A DNA stretch of 64,000 bases from Nocardioides sp. TF02-7 (GTDB lineage: Bacteria; Actinomycetota; Actinomycetes; Propionibacteriales; Nocardioidaceae): NCBI RefSeq assembly GCF_022437945.1, contig NZ_CP092535.1:2604001-2668000 (forward strand), in the 5' to 3' direction. The stretch's first letter is position 1. Each line of letters opens with the position of its first letter. The notes beneath the pieces were generated by a model. The model saw only the letters and a list, made by a program, of their open reading frames with translations, was not told the DNA's origin and did not search any database. Of this stretch, positions 9,703 to 19,539 are shown one piece after another. Both the position numbers and the translations under genes were made by a program.

Positions 9703-10743
9703 ATGACTGACGCGGTCTCGGAGGTCAAGCCCGCGACGACCGGTGGTCCACCACCCGGCGGGTCCCGCCGGGTGGTTGAGCCGGACTCGGTCGTGCTGCG
9801 CCGCCTCCGGATGCGCAGAATGGCCGCCCGGTACGGCGTGCTGGCCCTTCTCGCCCTCACCGTGGTCACGTTCGGCGTCGCCGAGCCCGACCGGTTCCTC
9901 ACGCAGGACACGCTGATGATCATCATTCACCAGACCTCGGTAGCTGCGGTGGTGGCCTTCGGCGTGACGATGGTGCTGGTCCTCCGCCACTTCGACCTCT
10001 CGATCGTGGGAGTGATGGGTCTCAGCGGAGCGCTCGCCGTGCACCTGATGCTTCAAGGCGTCGCCTGGCCGGTGGCTGCCCTGGTGGGCGTCGCTACCGG
10101 CGCGGCCGTGGGCGCCGTCAACGGCGTCTTCGTCGCCGTCGTCGGGGCGTCCTCGTTCGTAGCGACCCTTGCCACTGGAAGCGTCGCGACAGCGCTGGAG
10201 TTCCACTTCTCGGGCCAGGTCCAGATCAACGAGGGCATCTCCGAGGGGTTCCTCGACCTCGGTGCGGCAGAGCCGCTCGGGTTGGAGCTGACCACCTGGC
10301 TCGCGCTCGGGGTGGCGGCCCTCCTGTGGGTGGTCCTCGAACGTTCCGAGTACGGACGAGTGCTCCGTGCAGTCGGTGGGAACGCAGACGCCAGCAGGTT
10401 CTCCGGCGTCCGCGGCCGCCGGGTCCAGGTCGCCGCGTTCGCCGTGGCGGGAGCCGCTGCAGCCGTGACCGGACTGGTCCTGGTCGCGGAGAGCGCGGCG
10501 TACGCGCCGGACGCCGGTGCGCCGCTCCTCATCCCGACCTACGCCGCCGTCTTCATCGGCGCGGCCGTTCTCCGCCCCGGCGTCATGACGATCGTCGGCA
10601 CAGTCGTCGGCCTGCTGTTCCTGGCCGTGGTGGAGTCGGGCCTGACGATCGTGGGCGTCGCGGGTTGGGCGGGTCAGGTGACGGTCGGAGTCGTCCTCAT
10701 GGTGGCGATCTTGTTGTCGAGGATGGGAGGGGAGCATGACTGA
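9703..10743 (+). CDS. ABC transporter permease, RbsC type
   Basis: Inner-membrane permease of the CUT2-like sugar family (BPD_transp_2), 346 residues with about 8-10 hydrophobic segments starting at residue 45 or so. The motif FDLSIVGVMGLSG and the cytoplasmic loop YGRVLRAVGGNADASRFSGV are typical of RbsC. A cytoplasmic N-terminal stretch of about 40 residues precedes the first membrane span. It overlaps the ATPase start by eight bases. A second permease follows the ATPase, so the channel is probably a heterodimer. Confidence 0.88.
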   Translation: MTDAVSEVKPATTGGPPPGGSRRVVEPDSVVLRRLRMRRMAARYGVLALLALTVVTFGVAEPDRFLTQDTLMIIIHQTSVAAVVAFGVTMVLVLRHFDLSIVGVMGLSGALAVHLMLQGVAWPVAALVGVATGAAVGAVNGVFVAVVGASSFVATLATGSVATALEFHFSGQVQINEGISEGFLDLGAAEPLGLELTTWLALGVAALLWVVLERSEYGRVLRAVGGNADASRFSGVRGRRVQVAAFAVAGAAAAVTGLVLVAESAAYAPDAGAPLLIPTYAAVFIGAAVLRPGVMTIVGTVVGLLFLAVVESGLTIVGVAGWAGQVTVGVVLMVAILLSRMGGEHD

Positions 10744-12272
10744 GCGTGACTCAGGTATCGCGCTCCGGGGCGTCATGAAGACCTACCTCGGGGTGCACGC
10801 CGTCCGGGAGGTCGACCTGGACATCCGGCCAGGGGAGTGCCTCGGCCTCGTCGGCAAGAACGGCGCAGGCAAGAGCACGCTGATCAAGATCATCGCGGGG
10901 ATGGTCACCCCGGACGCGGGACAGGTCCTCGTCGACGGGAAGGAGGAGGCGGTGTCGTCTCCCCGGGACGCCCGCCGCCTCGGGTTCGCCTTCCTCCACC
11001 AGGACCTCAACGACGTGCCGGGCCTCGACGTGTCCGCCAACCTCTGGATGGGGCATCGGCTCCCTCGCAACCGATGGCGACGGATCGACTGGGCGGGTGC
11101 CCGCGCCCGGACGGCTGAGCTGCTCGACCTGGTCGGGTGTTCGGCCTCCCCGACCGACCGGATGGGGGGAGCTGAGCATTGCCCAGCGACAGCTGGTGAT
11201 GCTCGCTCGCGCCGTCTCCCACCAGGCGCGCCTGGTCGTCATGGACGAACCGACTGCCACCCTGTCCGCTCGCGAGGTGGACCACCTCCGGGACGTGCTC
11301 GAGCGTCTGCGTCAGAGCGGGACGAGCGTCATCTTCGTCTCGCACCGGCTGCCGGAGGTGCGGGAGTTCTGCGACCGGATCGTGGTCATGCGCGACGGTG
11401 CGGTGGTCGCGCATGACGTCTCACCCCGAGCGAGCGAGGCGGAGCTGGTGACCCTGATCACGGGCGACGACAGCGCCGTGAAGCTGGCCGGCGACGTCCG
11501 GACCGAGCAGCGACGACGCGGCCAGGTCGTGCTGGAGGTGTCCGGGCTCACCCGCCCCCCGCTCGTGTGGGACGTCTCCTTCACCCTCCATGCGGGCGAG
11601 GTGCTCGGGATCGCCGGCCTCGTCGGCTCGGGACGCACCGAGCTGGCACGCACGCTCGCCGGGATCGATCCCGCCCAGTCGGGGACCGTGCGGACCGGCG
11701 ACGGGAGGACGGTGGTGCTCGACAGCCCGCAGGCCGCCTCAGCCGCCGCCATCAGCCTCATCCCGGAGGACCGGCTGCGCTACGGCCTCGTCAAGGGGTT
11801 CGCCATCCGCGAGAACCTCACCCTGCCGACGCTGCGTCGCTACCGGGCGCGCCGGTGGCTTCCGCTGCCGGCGCGGAGCAAGGAGCGGGTGGTGAGCGAC
11901 GACATCGTCGACCGGCTCAGTGTCGCCTGCTCCGACGTGGAGCAGCAGGCGTCCTTCCTCTCCGGGGGCAACCAGCAGAAGGTCGTCCTCGGTAAGGCGC
12001 TGCTGCAGGACGCCGACGTGCTGATCTTCGACGAGCCGACAGACGGGGTGGACGTGGGAGCGCGCGAGGAGATCTACGCCGAGATCGACCGACTCGCCCA
12101 GCAGGGCAAGGCCGTGGTCCTCATCTCGGCGGAGTTCTCCGAGCTGGCGCACACCTGCGACCGGGTGCTGGTGATGCGGGACGGTGCCGTCGTCGGAGTC
12201 CTGGACCAGCTGCCGTTGACCGAGACATCCATGCTCCGGCTGTGCTACGCCGATGGAGGTGCTGCCGCATGA
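10736..12272 (+). CDS. ABC transporter ATP-binding protein, RbsA type (two nucleotide-binding domains)
   Basis: Tandem ATPase of a sugar-type importer, 511 residues after one G is removed from the G6 run at 11164-11169. First domain: Walker A GKNGAGKST near residue 40, signature LSIAQ, Walker B VVMDEPTATLS. Second domain: degenerate Walker A GLVGSGRTE, signature LSGGNQQ, Walker B IFDEPTDGVD. The asymmetric pair is normal for RbsA/MglA. Start ATG 10736 overlaps the upstream permease stop and its stop overlaps the next permease start, so the four transporter genes form one operon. Confidence 0.9.
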
Positions 12273-13276
12273 CTGCTGTATCCCCGGTGGTCGAGCAGCG
12301 GGCCCGGACCTCCGGCTTGGAGATGGTGCGACTGATTGCCCGGTCGGGCATCCTCGCCACCTTCGTCCTAGCGATCGTCGCCTTCAGCATCGCGCGACCG
12401 GACGCCTTCATGACGATCGACAACGCATTGACGATCCTCAACAACACCGCGGTGGTCGGGATCATCGCCGTCGGTGTGACCGTCCCCCTGATCATCCACG
12501 AGTTCGACCTCACCGCCTCAGCTCTGGTGAGCGGCGCCGGGTTCCTCGTGGCGACACTGATGACGCGCGAGGGGATGTACTGGCCGGCGGCGTTGGTGAC
12601 GACGTGCCTGGTCTGCGGGGCGATCGGCGGCCTGGTCGGTGCGATCGTGTCGCGGAACCCGGGGGTCTCCTTCATCTTCACACTCGGCGCAGCGTCCGTC
12701 GTGGGCGGCGTGGAGCTGTGGCAGGGAGAGGCGGAGGCGATCTTCCTCGGCATCCCGGACGGCTTCAAGCAGATCGGCCAAGGTGAGCTGTTCGGCGAGG
12801 TCCGCGTCCCGATCCTGCTTCTGCTCGCAGTCTGTGCCGCCGCATGGTGGTGGCTCGCCCGAACCCAGACCGGCCGCGACATCTCCGTGATCGCCGGCAA
12901 CCGTCGTGCCGCGGTCGCGGCCGGCATCGAGGTCCGCCGTATCGTCGTGGCGGCGTTCGTCGTGTCTGCGACGGCCGCCGGCTTCGCCGGTGTCGTCGCG
13001 ACGGCCGACGCCGGGGCGTACTACCCCGCTCCGGGAACGAGCGTGCTGCTCTCGGTGTTCACCGCGGCCTTCCTCGGCGCCGCGGTGTCGGGCCGGTTCG
13101 GGGTCGTGGCTAGCGCGTTCGGCGCGCTGTACCTGACCGTCATCAGCACGGGGTTGCAGATGCTCGGCGTCGAGCACTGGGTGTCGCTGTTCGTCGAGGG
13201 TCTGGTGCTGGTCGTGGCGATCGCGCTCGCAAGGCTCGGCGGCGCGGCGGCCTCGGGTCCCACCCTGGCCCACTGA
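12269..13276 (+). CDS. ABC transporter permease, RbsC type (second subunit)
   Basis: Membrane permease of 335 residues, homologous to the product of 9703-10743. It has hydrophobic spans from about residue 30, the HEFDLTASALVSG motif and the loop GRDISVIAGNRRAAVAAGI. ATG 12269 overlaps the ATPase stop (ATGA), preferred over an upstream in-frame GTG. With the neighbouring permease it would form the translocation channel. A crotonase starts two bases after its stop, tying import to acyl-CoA metabolism. Confidence 0.88.
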   Translation: MTAVSPVVEQRARTSGLEMVRLIARSGILATFVLAIVAFSIARPDAFMTIDNALTILNNTAVVGIIAVGVTVPLIIHEFDLTASALVSGAGFLVATLMTREGMYWPAALVTTCLVCGAIGGLVGAIVSRNPGVSFIFTLGAASVVGGVELWQGEAEAIFLGIPDGFKQIGQGELFGEVRVPILLLLAVCAAAWWWLARTQTGRDISVIAGNRRAAVAAGIEVRRIVVAAFVVSATAAGFAGVVATADAGAYYPAPGTSVLLSVFTAAFLGAAVSGRFGVVASAFGALYLTVISTGLQMLGVEHWVSLFVEGLVLVVAIALARLGGAAASGPTLAH

Positions 13277-13277
13277 C

Positions 13278-14058
13278 ATGACGATCCGTTACGAGTGCCG
13301 GGACCGGGTGGGCCGGATAACGCTGGACCGGCCGGAGGCCCGCAACGCCATGGACCCGGCCGCCTACCGAGAGATCCAGGAGTGCTTCGACGCGCTCGAC
13401 GACGACCCGCTGGCGGACGTGGGTCTGGTCGCCGCCACCGGGAGCGACTTCACCGTCGGCGGGGACATGCGGGTCCATGCTGCCAAGACTGCGGCCGAGT
13501 GGCGGTCCGCGAGCCCTGACTCTCCGAGCATCGAGCAGCAGCGACGGATGTGGGAGGTCAGCAAGCCGCTCGTCGTCGCGGCTCAGGGCCACTGCGTGGG
13601 GGTGGGGCTTCGCGCTGCTGCTCGCGTCGGACGTCCGAGTCCTCGCCGACGACGCCCGGATCGGTTTCACCAATCTCCGGTTCTTCGGTGGCGCGTCGAC
13701 CGGCGGCTACCTCGAACGGCTCTTCGCCCAGGTCCCGTACGCGCGGGCCGTTGACCTGGCCCTCACGGGCAGGGTGATCTCTGCGGACGAGGCGCTCGAG
13801 CACGGCTTGGCGACCACGGTGTGTGCGCGGTCCGACCTGCAGCGGGTCGCCGAGGGTTGGGTGGATCGGCTCCGGGCGACGCCGCCGCAGGTCCTGCGGA
13901 CGGTGAAGCGGGCCGGGCGGCGGGTGCAGGACAACGTCGTAGGCACGTCGTTCGAGATGACGGAGAGTGACGGTCTGGCCTTCATCGCGAGCGACGACTT
14001 CGAGGAGGCCTTCGCCGCGTGGCGGGAGAAGCGGGCACCCCGTTGGAGCGGGCGATGA
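13278..14058 (+). CDS. Enoyl-CoA hydratase/isomerase family protein
   Basis: Crotonase of 259 residues after removing one G in the G-rich stretch 13608-13617. Segments TVGGDMRVH and GHCVGVGFALLLASD form the CoA/oxyanion site. Neither hydratase Glu is present (Ala and Asn by alignment). The C-terminus APRWSGR resembles that of the crotonase at 6805-7611, suggesting an old duplication. It starts immediately behind the permease and overlaps the LLM gene start by ATGA. Confidence 0.85.
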
Positions 14059-15027
14059 GCACCAGGCAGCTACGGGTCGGCCTGCTCGTGGACTTGCGGG
14101 CGGCGCCTGGGGGCGACGCGGACCTCGGCACCCGCGCGCGGGCGACGCTCGCCCGGCTGGCCGATGCAGAGCGAGCGGGGCTGCCGGCGGTGTGGCTCAG
14201 CGAGCACCACGGGTTCGCCGACCAGCACCTCGCCCAACCGCTCACGTTCGCCGCCGCCGTCGCCGCGCGCACGTCGACGCTCCGGATCGGTACGGCAGTC
14301 CTCGTCGCGCCACTGGCCCACCCGCTGGCACTGGCCGAGCAGGCGGCGCTGGTCGACCACCTCAGCGGCGGGCGGCTCGAGCTCGGTCTCGGCGCTGGCT
14401 GGAGGCACGAGGAGTTTGTGGCGTTCGACGTCGACCGCGCCGAGCGCTACCAGGTCCTCGAGGAGCGCGCCGGCGGGCTCGCCGCGCTCTGGGGGAGCGG
14501 TGTGGCGGTCCCGCCCCCGGTCCAGGCACCGCTGCCGCTCTGGGTCGGCGGCCGGGGCCCACGCGGGGCCCGGATCGCGGGACGGGTCGGAGCCGGTCTC
14601 CTGTGGCTGGACCGCGAGCTGCTCGGTCCGTACCGGGAGGCCCTGGCCGGCGCGGGGCATCCGCTCGACGCCGCGCGGATGGGCGGCCTGGTGAACATGG
14701 TCCTGGCGGACGACCCCGACGAGGTGCGGGCGGCGGTGCGCGTACCGGGCCGCGCCAGGGCCGAGAGCTACCGCGGCAGTGAGACCAGCTCCAGCGGGAT
14801 GGAGCGGTTGCGGGTGTGGAGGTGCGAGGAGGCCGCCGACGCGATCGCGGCCATGGTGGAGGGGCTCCCAGTCACCGACATCTTCTGCCTCGAACGACTG
14901 GCCGGCCTGCCCGAGCGGCTCGTACGTCGTCACGTCGAGCTGGTGTCCGGGGGACCTTCGCCGGCACCTCGCGGAACGGATTCGCTGGGTCGACCGGGAG
15001 GACGGGACGGGCGGATGGACCAGATGA
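14055..15027 (+). CDS. LLM class flavin-dependent oxidoreductase
   Basis: Luciferase-like TIM-barrel oxidoreductase using FMN or F420, 323 residues after one G is removed from the G5 run at 14949-14953. Visible: VWLSEHHGF near residue 50, RIGTAVLVAPL, LELGLGAGW and a PLWVGGRGPRGARIAG phosphate-binding strand. Without the correction the frame runs on into the ligase and looks like a fusion; with it the stop at 15025-15027 overlaps the ligase ATG. Substrate unknown; LLM members include monooxygenases and F420-dependent dehydrogenases. Confidence 0.83.
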
Positions 15028-16578
15028 CCAGGCGGGCGGACGCGCCGGCGACGACTCACGGCGTCGGCGAGCATCAGAAGCTGACCGTCGCAGGGTTGTT
15101 CGCCGAGCGGGTGCGCTCGTCGAGCGCAAGGACCGCGTTGGTGAGCGACCACGAGGAGTGGGACTACGCGGCTCTCGGCGGCAGGGTGACCGCGTGCCGC
15201 GAGAGGCTCCGTGCTTGGGGCTTGGCGCAAGGCGAGCGCGTGGCGTTCATCTTCCCCCACGCACCGGAGGCGGTGCCGTGGGTCCTGGCAGCGGCCTGCC
15301 ACGGGCTGGTGCTGGTGCCGATCAACACCAGGCTCGCGCCCGGGGAGGTGGCGGCCGTGCTCGTCGACGCGGACGTCCGGGGGGTCCTGGTGCACCCCTC
15401 GATGGCCACCTGGGTCGACGAGCTCGCGACCACCCTGGCCGACCAGTGGTTCATCTGGGTGCCGGAGGCCGTGGAGCCGGAGCCGGGCGCCCCACTGGAC
15501 GACGCGCCGATCGCTGGTCAGGACCCGTTGTGGATCCTCTACACCAGCGGCAGCACGGGAACGCCGAAGGGTTGCGTGCTGTCCCACCAAGCCGGGGTGA
15601 CGATCGGGTTCAACCTCTTCTACGCGATGGCGTTGCGGTCCACCGACCGGTACCTCTCCACGATGCCGCTCTTCCACGTCGGCGGCCTGGGCTTCACTCT
15701 CGGCTCGGTGCACGCCGGAGCGGCGGTCGTCTACTCCGGCTCGGCGGACGCCGCCGACATGGCCGGCTCGATCCGCCGGCACCGGATCACCTGCGCTACG
15801 GTGCCCTTCGTCGGCGCGCTGGTGGATCACGTCGAGCGCGAGGCGTGCGAGCTCACCACCCTCCGGCTGGTGGTCTGGGGTAGTCAGATGGAGCGGCCGG
15901 AGACGATCGCGCGTGTCGGCTCGGTCCTGGGTGCGGAGTGGCTCGGGATGTTCGGCAGCACCGAGAGTGGCAACGTCGCCCTGATCACCGATGCGAACGA
16001 CGAGCTGGGCCACCCGGGTTGCGTCGGCAGGCCGGTGCCCGGCCTGGTCGCGACAGTGCTCGACCCGGCGACCGGACAACCGGTGCCGGAAGGCGACACC
16101 GGCGAGCTCTGCGTGCGAGGGCCGTCGACGATGTCGGAGTACTGGCGGAACCCCGAAGCCACCGCGGCCACGTTGGCAGGGGGGCTGGGTGCACTCGGGC
16201 GACCTGGTCCGTCGTGGGCCTGAGGGTCTTCTCTTCTTCGAGGGCCGGATCAAGGACATGATCAAGTCCGGAGGGGAGAACGTGTTCGCGATGGAGGTCG
16301 AGTCGGCGCTGCGCGCGGTGCCCGGGATCGTCGAGGCCGCCGTGTTCGGGGTGCCGGACCCGAAGTGGGGGGAGGCGGTCGCAGCGGCGGTCGTGCTCGA
16401 CCCGTCCGTGCCGCGCCCGGCTGCGACGCAGGTCGAGACGGCGCTGCGTCAGCAGATCGCGGGTTACAAGGTTCCGCGACGCATCGCCGTGCTGTCCGAG
16501 CTTCCGAGGTTCCAGGGCAAGGTGCGCAAGACCGACCTGCGCAAGGCGTGGGTCGCGGGCGCGTTGGAGCTCCTGTGA
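15024..16578 (+). CDS. Acyl-CoA synthetase (AMP-forming)
   Basis: ANL-superfamily ligase of 517 residues that activates a carboxylic acid via an acyl-AMP to its CoA thioester. P-loop YTSGSTGTPKG at about residue 170, adenine motif MFGSTESG, the SGDLVRR hinge strand, the GENVFAMEVE loop and a C-terminal GKVRKTDLRK with the catalytic Lys. One G must be removed from the G6 run at 16179-16184. It lies between an LLM enzyme and a thioesterase with ATGA/GTGA overlaps. Confidence 0.88.
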
Positions 16579-17018
16579 CGTCGAGCGGGCGCGGCGGTGT
16601 CGCCGTCGACAGCGACGAGTTGCGGATGTGGTTCAACACCTGGGTCGGAGCGCGGCTGCTGTGGTCCGAGTGCACGGCGATGACCGCCGGGAGGGCGGAG
16701 GTCGAGATGAGGCCGCCCGACGGCTTCAGGAACCCTGACGGTGCGATCCACGGTGGGCTGATCTCGGCCGTCGCCGACCAGGCAGGCGGCCTGGCCGTCC
16801 ACAGCATGATCGGTCCGGACCAGACCTCGACCACGGTGCACCTCGACGTCCAGTTCCTGCGAGCTGCGCGGTCGGCGCCGCTGAGGGCGGTCGGGGAGGT
16901 GCGCAGGCTGGCGCGGACGGTGGGTTTCGCCTCCGTCCGGGTGCTCGACGGCGAGGGTGACGTCTGCGCGACCGCCGCCGGGACCTGGAGCGTGTCCACG
17001 CGAAGTGCGCCACGATGA
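16575..17018 (+). CDS. PaaI-type hotdog-fold thioesterase
   Basis: Acyl-CoA thioesterase-like protein of 147 residues. The hotdog signature NPDGAIHGGLISAVADQAGG at about residues 51-70 provides the catalytic HGG region, and TVHLDVQFLRAA is the central strand. It would release CoA from dead-end or intermediate acyl-CoAs. GTG 16575 overlaps the ligase stop, and its own stop overlaps the next LLM start, so ligase and thioesterase are made together. Confidence 0.85.
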   Translation: MTSSGRGGVAVDSDELRMWFNTWVGARLLWSECTAMTAGRAEVEMRPPDGFRNPDGAIHGGLISAVADQAGGLAVHSMIGPDQTSTTVHLDVQFLRAARSAPLRAVGEVRRLARTVGFASVRVLDGEGDVCATAAGTWSVSTRSAPR

Positions 17019-17872
17019 CACTCCGACTCGGGCTGCCGTTGCGGATCCCCTACGACCGGATGAGGGACGTCGCCGTCGTCGCCGAACGCCTCGGGCTGGA
17101 GTCGGTGTGGCTACCGGACCACCTCGTGCTGCCCGCCGCAGCGTCGGCGGAGACCTTGGAGCATGCGCCGATCGACCCCGAGATCCCCGTGCTGGACACC
17201 CTCGTCGTCGCAGACAGGCTCGCTCAGGCGACCACCGGGCTGCGGGTGGGCACCTGGACCTACAACCTGGCGCTGCGACCGGTCATCGTCGCCGCCCGCA
17301 CCGTCCAGACCGTCGCCCTCGGGTCGGGCGGGCGTCTCCTGCTCGGGGTCGGGGCCGGCTGGCTGCCGGGGGAGTACGCCGCCGCCGGTGTCGACTTCAG
17401 GACGCGCGGCCGTCGCCTGGACGAGTCCATCGAGGCGCTCCGCACGCTGCTCGACGCCGAGCTCCCGAGCTACCACGGTGACCACGTCTCGTTCCCCGCC
17501 GTCCACTTCGTCCCCAAGGCACCGCCGGTGCCGGTGCTGGTCGGCGGCGACAGCGACGCTGCTCTGCGTCGCGCGGTGCGCGCGGGGGACGGTTGGATCG
17601 GCAGCTACCACACGCTCGACGGTGCTCGCGAGCGCGTGGAGCGCCTCGCGGCGCTGACGGCCGCAGCAGGTCGCGACGGGAACCGGCTCGAGGTGACGGT
17701 GGCAGCTCCGCCGGACGCGTGCCCGCGGACCGTCGAGGAGCTCGACCGCTGGGAGGAGGCTGGCGTCGACCGCCTGCTCGTCACCCCGTGGTCACGCTCC
17801 CGCGATGCCGTGCCCGAGCTGCAGCGCTGGGCTGCGGCCCTTGCGGGCTACGGCACCGTGCGGGCCGACTGA
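17015..17872 (+). CDS. LLM class F420-dependent oxidoreductase
   Basis: Luciferase-like oxidoreductase of 285 residues. N-terminal GLPLRIPYDRMRDVAVVAERLGLESVW, split by family convention after the first strand; GVGAGWLPGEYAAAG and PVPVLVGGDSDAALRRAV mark the cofactor phosphate site. The short length and the GAGW motif fit the F420-using clade better than luciferases. Last gene of the long plus-strand run; its end overlaps the convergent ligase by 25 bases. Substrate unknown. Confidence 0.85.
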   Translation: MTLRLGLPLRIPYDRMRDVAVVAERLGLESVWLPDHLVLPAAASAETLEHAPIDPEIPVLDTLVVADRLAQATTGLRVGTWTYNLALRPVIVAARTVQTVALGSGGRLLLGVGAGWLPGEYAAAGVDFRTRGRRLDESIEALRTLLDAELPSYHGDHVSFPAVHFVPKAPPVPVLVGGDSDAALRRAVRAGDGWIGSYHTLDGARERVERLAALTAAAGRDGNRLEVTVAAPPDACPRTVEELDRWEEAGVDRLLVTPWSRSRDAVPELQRWAAALAGYGTVRAD

Positions 17873-19449
17873 GCCGTCCGGTCGTACGTCTCCGGGGTGA
17901 CGCCCAGGGCGCGCAGCTCATGCTTGAGCACCCGCTGGGAGGCGTTCACCGGTAGGTCGTCGGCGTAACGCACGAACCGCGGGACCGCGAACGCAGGGAG
18001 CCCGGCGTCGCACCACTGCCACAGGTCGTCGGGCGCCGGGGTGGCACCGGGACGGAGCACCACCGAGACCATCACCTCGTCCTCGCTCCACTCACTGGGG
18101 ACCGGGTAGGCGGCGCACTTCATGACGTCGGGGTGCTCCGCGACGACGCGCTCGACCTCGAAGGACGAGATGTTCTCCCCACGACGCCGGATGGCGTCCT
18201 TGATCCGGTCGACGAAGACGAGCTCGCCGTGCTCGTCGAAATAGCCCGCGTCGCCGGTGTGGAACCAGAGGTCCCGGCAGGCTTCGAGCGTTTCCTGCGG
18301 CCGCCCCCAGTACTGACGGAAGATGACGTCGGGCTCGAGGGGGCGGACCACGATCTCGCCCCGGGTGCTGGCCTCCACGGGCCGACCGGCCTCGTCGTGG
18401 ATCGCTATCTGGACGTGGGGGAGCGGGGTGCCCGACGTTCCGGGGCGAACGGCGCCGATCCGCTGGGAGCTGACGGTTCCGGTCTCGGTCATGCCGTAGA
18501 CGTCGATCATGTCGGCTCCGAACCGCTCGGTGAAGCGACGCCGGACCTCAGGCGTCACCGCGCTTGCGCAGACGAGTCGGAGGCGGTGCGCACGGTCGTC
18601 CGCGGACGGTTCGCCGGCGAGCAGGAGGTGAACGACCGCTCCCATCGCCGGGAACCACGTCACGCCACCACCGCGGACGTCTTCCCAGAAGCTGCTGAGC
18701 GAGAAGTGGGGACGAAGCAGCACGGACGCCTCCGCCAGCAGCGATGCGCCGAGCACGAAGGAGCGCGCGGTGATGTGGAACAGCGGGAAGAAGGAGTAGG
18801 CGACGTCGTCCTCCGTGAGCTCTGCCACGGTGCGCGCCGACACGCTGTTGGTGAAGAAGCTGCGGTGGGTGTGGAGCACGCCCTTCGACGGACCGGTGGT
18901 CCCGGAGGTGTACATGACGCTGCCCGGGTCGGTCTCCCTCAGGGCGAGGCGCGGTGCCGGTCGGAGCCGGGACGCCTCGCTGAGCCACACCGTCTGGAAC
19001 GGCAGCGGGTCGGGGCCCACCGAGGCCGACGCCGAGCCGGCTGCGCCGACGAGGACGACCGTCCGCAGGTCGGGCAGGGAAAGCTCGACGAGACGCGGCA
19101 GCCACTTAACGTCGATGATCGCGGCCGACGCACCGGAGTCGACCAGCACGTGACGGAGGAAGTCGCCCGAGAAGGCGGTGTTGACCGGCACCTCGAGCGC
19201 GCCGGTGGCGCAGACGCCGAACCACACCGCGAGGTAGTCGAGTCCCGGGTCGAGCATCGTCGCGACTCGATCCCCGCGCCGCACTCCGATTCCGTCCAGG
19301 AGCGCCGCAATCCTCGCGGACCGGTCCGCGAGCTCGCCGTAGGTGACGCTGCGACGCTGCTCGTCCGTGACGAAGACGCGGTCGGGAAGCCGCTCAGCGG
19401 TCACGGTGAGCGCGAGGCTCGGGATGAGGGGAACGTGGGGAGCCGGCAC
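17848..19449 (-). CDS. Acyl-CoA synthetase (AMP-forming) with Arg at the A10 position
   Basis: ANL ligase of 533 residues. P-loop YTSGTTGPSKGV, VYGMTETG and TGDAGYFDE are intact. Near the C-terminus the family word xGK or EKV containing the catalytic Lys reads SQRVLK, an Arg at that place; the ligase at 50019-51668 has SEKVRK. Adenylation may be impaired or specialised. GTG 19449 is chosen because AGGAGG lies eight bases upstream; TTG 19455 is too close. Single-gene unit with its own boxed promoter. Confidence 0.86.
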   Translation of the reverse strand: MPAPHVPLIPSLALTVTAERLPDRVFVTDEQRRSVTYGELADRSARIAALLDGIGVRRGDRVATMLDPGLDYLAVWFGVCATGALEVPVNTAFSGDFLRHVLVDSGASAAIIDVKWLPRLVELSLPDLRTVVLVGAAGSASASVGPDPLPFQTVWLSEASRLRPAPRLALRETDPGSVMYTSGTTGPSKGVLHTHRSFFTNSVSARTVAELTEDDVAYSFFPLFHITARSFVLGASLLAEASVLLRPHFSLSSFWEDVRGGGVTWFPAMGAVVHLLLAGEPSADDRAHRLRLVCASAVTPEVRRRFTERFGADMIDVYGMTETGTVSSQRIGAVRPGTSGTPLPHVQIAIHDEAGRPVEASTRGEIVVRPLEPDVIFRQYWGRPQETLEACRDLWFHTGDAGYFDEHGELVFVDRIKDAIRRRGENISSFEVERVVAEHPDVMKCAAYPVPSEWSEDEVMVSVVLRPGATPAPDDLWQWCDAGLPAFAVPRFVRYADDLPVNASQRVLKHELRALGVTPETYDRTAQSARTVP

Positions 19450-19471
19450 GATCAAGTCCTCCTTGACTCGG

Positions 19472-19499
19472 GTGTCGAATAATCATATGCCGTGTCAAC
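19472..19499 (-). promoter_or_regulatory. Ligase promoter with GATTATTCGACAC box
   Basis: Read on the minus strand: GTTGACA (19499-19493), eight bases, then GATTATTCGAC (19484-19474). Both words and the spacing match the region at 3488-3513, so both promoters probably bind the same regulator, plausibly the TetR at 2754-3470. Confidence 0.5.
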
Positions 19500-19539
19500 C
19501 ATGGTCGGGATGGCGCGGAGAAAGGTGTCCGGTGTGCGG

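Noticed and set aside
8347..10776. Minus-strand open frame of 809 codons
   Set aside because: Antisense to a crotonase, binding protein and permease with clear motifs; composition is low-complexity and no domain is seen.
14019..16223. Apparent fusion of an LLM oxidoreductase with an acyl-CoA ligase in one frame
   Set aside because: Removing one G at 14949-14953 gives the LLM a normal C-terminus and a stop that overlaps the ligase ATG (ATGA), the junction style used throughout the island.
14070..16265. Minus-strand open frame of 731 codons
   Set aside because: Antisense to LLM and ligase genes; no motif. The same holds for the plus-strand frame at 18133-19482 opposite a ligase.
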